Assembly: GCA_905208455.1 (NCBI GenBank)
Contig: CAJLPK010000080.1
Coordinates: forward strand, 1-7,419
Length of the DNA: 7,419 nt
Direction: 5' to 3'
Source: an uncultured Bacillota bacterium
GTDB taxonomy: Bacteria; Bacillota; Clostridia; Christensenellales; QAND01
Shown here in pieces: positions 5,278 to 7,419 of the stretch. Position 1 is the stretch's first letter. Each line of letters opens with the position of its first letter. Below the pieces are notes generated by a model. The model was not told where the DNA came from, ran no database searches, and worked only from the letters and a program-made list of their open reading frames with translations. Position numbers and translations under genes: made by a program.

Positions 5278-7047
5278 TTATGCCTTCTCCTGCTGAGGAG
5301 AGGCGAATTGGCTGTTATACAGATGGGTATAGAACCCGTTTTGCGCCAAAAGCGTTTGGTGTGTGCCGCGCTCTATCACTTGCCCGTCACGCATGACCAA
5401 TATGCAGTCCGCCTGCTGGATGGTGGAAAGGCGGTGCGCCACGATAAAGCTGGTTTTGCCGCGCATCATCTCATCAAACGCTTGCTGGATGGCCAGCTCG
5501 GTACGGGTGTCGATGGAGCTGGTGGCCTCGTCTAAAATCAGCATGCGGGGATTGGTCAGAAGGATGCGCGCGATGCACAAAAGCTGTTTCTGCCCCTGGG
5601 AAAGGTTGCTGCCGTCATCCCCTACGGATGCATCATAGCCGCCGGGCAGGCGGCGGATGAACCCATCGGCATGGGCCTGCTTGGCTGCACGGACTACCTC
5701 CTCTCGCGTGGCGTCCGGCTTTCCATAGGCAATATTCTCCGCAACGCTGCCGGAAAACAGCCAGCTGTCCTGAAGCACCATGCCATATAGGCCGCGCACG
5801 CTGCTGCGCGTAAGCGTCTGCTGGTCTGTGCCGTCGATGAGGATGCGCCCGCTGTCCAGCTCATAAAAGCGCATCAAAAGATTGATCAGCGTGGTTTTGC
5901 CGCAGCCGGTAGGGCCGACGATGGCGATGTGCGCCCCGGGCTGCGCGTTAAGGCAGAGATCTTTGAGCAAAGGGCAGTCCTTTTGATAGGAAAAGCATAC
6001 ATGCTCCAAAGTGACCTGCCCGCGGCTGTCGTGCACTGTGCTCGCTTGCGCCGGCTCAGGCTTCTGCTCCTCCTCGTCCAAAAAGGCAAATACGCGCCGC
6101 GCCGATGACAGGGCGTTTTGGAGCTCGGTGATTACGCCGGAGATCTCGTTGAACGGCTTGGTGTATTGGTTGGCGTATGATAAAAAGCTGGAAAGCTGGC
6201 CTACCGTCACGCCGCCGTGCATTGCCACAAAGGCGCCGCAAAGCCCCACGCTGGCATACACCATGGCATTGACAAACCGTGTGCAGGGGTTTGTCAGAGA
6301 GGAAAAGAACTGGGCCTTGACCCCGCATGCGTACAGCTTTTCGTTGATTGCGTCAAACGATGCTTGCGAGGCTGCTTCGCGGCCAAAGGCCTTTACAATT
6401 TTCTGATGGCCCACCATTTCTTCTACCAGCCCCGTCATTTCACCTCTGAGCGCGGACTGCTCGTGGAATAGGTGGTACGAGCGCCGGGCAATAAAGGAGG
6501 AAACAAACAACGACAGCGGCGTGACCAGCACCACCACAAGGGCGATGATCACATTGATGGAGAGCATAAAGCTCAGCGTGCCCAAAATCGTTAGTACGCC
6601 GGTAAACAGCTGGGCAAAGCCCTGCAACAGCCCGTCGGATACCGTATCAATGTCCGTGGTCATGCGTGCGATTAAATCCCCATGCGCATGGTCGTCCATG
6701 GTTTTCAAGGGGACGCGCTGCAGCTTTTCCGCCATGCGCACCCGCAGGCCATGCACGGTGTGAAAGGTGATGTGGTTGGTGCACAGCGTCATGAGCCATT
6801 GAAACAGGGCGGCCAGGCCGATCATGGCGCCCAAAAGCAGAAGATAGCGCAGCACGCCGCCGAACTGCACCAGGCCTGGGCCCAGCAGCAGGTCCACCGC
6901 CCGCCCGATGACAACAGGCGCCCACAGCGTTAAGCCTACATACACAAGGCCGCTGAAAAGCGCAAGCAGCAGCATCAGCCGGTACGGCGCAAGGCTTTGG
7001 GCAATGCGGCCGAGCACGGGTTCTTTTTGGTTGGCAGCTTTTTTCAT
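5278..7047 (-). CDS. Heterodimeric ABC exporter subunit with the catalytic Walker B (TM288/LmrD/BmrD-like)
   Basis: A 589-residue half-transporter of the type IV (multidrug/lipid exporter) ABC class. The membrane domain spans about 20-310, with six predicted helices (22-44, 64-90, 145-165, 167-187, 255-277, 283-305). The nucleotide domain spans about 345-580: Walker A GPTGCGKTT (378-386), Gln426, signature LSQGQ (482-486, Gln in place of Gly), Walker B MLILDE (D506, E507), and AHRLST with His538. ATG 7047 is chosen because AGGAGG lies six bases upstream (7059-7054) and because MKKAANQKEP is a normal exporter N-terminus; an in-frame ATG at 7104 adds an Arg/Pro-rich, unlikely extension. The start overlaps the stop of the upstream partner as ATGA, so both are co-translated. 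The substrate cannot be told from sequence: drugs, lipids or peptides are all possible. Confidence 0.93.
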   Translation of the reverse strand: MKKAANQKEPVLGRIAQSLAPYRLMLLLALFSGLVYVGLTLWAPVVIGRAVDLLLGPGLVQFGGVLRYLLLLGAMIGLAALFQWLMTLCTNHITFHTVHGLRVRMAEKLQRVPLKTMDDHAHGDLIARMTTDIDTVSDGLLQGFAQLFTGVLTILGTLSFMLSINVIIALVVVLVTPLSLFVSSFIARRSYHLFHEQSALRGEMTGLVEEMVGHQKIVKAFGREAASQASFDAINEKLYACGVKAQFFSSLTNPCTRFVNAMVYASVGLCGAFVAMHGGVTVGQLSSFLSYANQYTKPFNEISGVITELQNALSSARRVFAFLDEEEQKPEPAQASTVHDSRGQVTLEHVCFSYQKDCPLLKDLCLNAQPGAHIAIVGPTGCGKTTLINLLMRFYELDSGRILIDGTDQQTLTRSSVRGLYGMVLQDSWLFSGSVAENIAYGKPDATREEVVRAAKQAHADGFIRRLPGGYDASVGDDGSNLSQGQKQLLCIARILLTNPRMLILDEATSSIDTRTELAIQQAFDEMMRGKTSFIVAHRLSTIQQADCILVMRDGQVIERGTHQTLLAQNGFYTHLYNSQFASPQQEKA

Positions 7048-7419
7048 TGCTCTCCTCCTTGGGCCCGGGCTTGGGAAGCGACGATTTCGCGGTAGACGGC
7101 GCAATGTGCCAAAAGCGCTTCGTGTGTGCCTTGGCCGGCGATGTGCCCGTCCTCAAATACCAGAATTTGGTCGCAGTGCCGCAGCGTGCCCGCCCGCTGG
7201 GAAATCATCAGCACCGTACCTGGGAAATCGGATAGCGACCGGCGCAGCGCGGCGTCCGTCGCCAGATCCAATGCGCTGGCGCTGTCGTCCAAAATCAGGA
7301 TCTCCGGCTGCCGTACCAGGGCGCGCGCGATGGTCAGCCGCTGGCGCTGCCCGCCGGATAAATTGCGCCCGCCTTGGGCGATGCGGGTATCCAGCCCCTC
7401 CGGCAGGGCGCGGACAAAG
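7044..7419 (-). CDS. Heterodimeric ABC exporter subunit with degenerate ATP site, C-terminal fragment
   Basis: Only the last 124 residues lie in the window; the start is beyond the right edge. They cover the second half of an ABC nucleotide-binding domain: signature LSGGQRQR (fragment residues 20-27), Walker B ILILDDSASALD (40-51), in which the catalytic Glu is replaced by Asp, and MISQRAGTL, where Gln stands in the H-loop His position. Then follow the usual D-x-I-L-V-x-x-x-G-x-I-x-x-x-G strands and a C-terminal helix. DDS plus SQR is characteristic of the non-catalytic half of heterodimeric exporters such as TM287, LmrC and BmrC. Its intact LSGGQ would complete the active site formed with the Walker motifs of the downstream subunit. 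The stop TGA (7046-7044) overlaps the partner's ATG. The promoter is outside the window. Confidence 0.92.
   Translation of the reverse strand, partial: FVRALPEGLDTRIAQGGRNLSGGQRQRLTIARALVRQPEILILDDSASALDLATDAALRRSLSDFPGTVLMISQRAGTLRHCDQILVFEDGHIAGQGTHEALLAHCAVYREIVASQARAQGGEQ
7054..7059 (-). promoter_or_regulatory. Ribosome binding site fixing the exporter subunit start at 7047
   Basis: On the minus strand AGGAGG is followed by six bases and then ATG. It lies within the end of the upstream partner gene, as expected for coupled translation of the two halves. Confidence 0.8.

Noticed and set aside
7048..7104. Alternative start of the complete exporter subunit at 7104 on the minus strand
   Set aside because: It adds 19 Arg/Pro-rich residues and would overlap the partner's C-terminal coding by about 60 bases, whereas ATG 7047 has an ideal AGGAGG.

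Overview
The window looks like chromosome of a low-to-moderate GC Gram-positive anaerobe of the Clostridia type. Evidence: three successive lipoproteins with lipobox signal peptides, AGGAGG-type ribosome binding sites, frequent TTG starts, sigma-A type promoters, an ECF vitamin transporter and a Tn916-type integrase. No species can be named. Base composition shifts from AT-rich (about 200-425) to clearly GC-richer from about 1485 on.

Layout. (1) Positions 1-200 are the C-terminus of a tyrosine recombinase of the Tn916/Tn1549 type. It is followed by a short tandem repeat that resembles arm-type integrase binding sites, an imperfect hairpin and AT-rich DNA. This is most simply the int-proximal end of an integrated conjugative or mobilizable element, whose other end lies outside the window. 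(2) A perfect TTGACA-N17-TATAAT promoter (366-394) starts a two-gene unit of related lipoproteins. The first (426-716) is cut short by an in-frame TAG, and its homology to the second continues past that stop. The second (782-1336) is full length and ends at a strong intrinsic terminator. (3) An extended -10 promoter (about 1399-1407) precedes a tightly overlapping four-gene operon, 1485-5248: a DUF4430 (transcobalamin C-terminal-like) lipoprotein, an EcfT-type membrane protein (CbrV-like), a double-ABC ATPase (CbrU-like) and a CbrT-like S component. Together they form a predicted cobalamin ECF importer with an extra surface lipoprotein. (4) A hairpin terminator usable from both sides (5247-5276) separates this operon from two convergent minus-strand genes. 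These encode the halves of a heterodimeric ABC exporter: one complete (5278-7047) and the C-terminus of its partner (7044 to the window end).

How they work together. In the importer, the lipoprotein probably captures corrinoid at the outer face of the membrane, CbrT binds it in the membrane, and the CbrV plus fused-ATPase module energises uptake. In the exporter, motif differences are complementary: the partial subunit has a DD Walker B and no H-loop histidine, and the complete subunit has LSQGQ. This predicts one active and one degenerate ATP site, as in the TM287/288 and LmrCD class.

Nothing here is clearly a wholly new system. The points most worth a second look are the interrupted lipoprotein gene beside the element end, the element boundary and its adjoining perfect promoter, and the lipoprotein attached to the ECF transporter.
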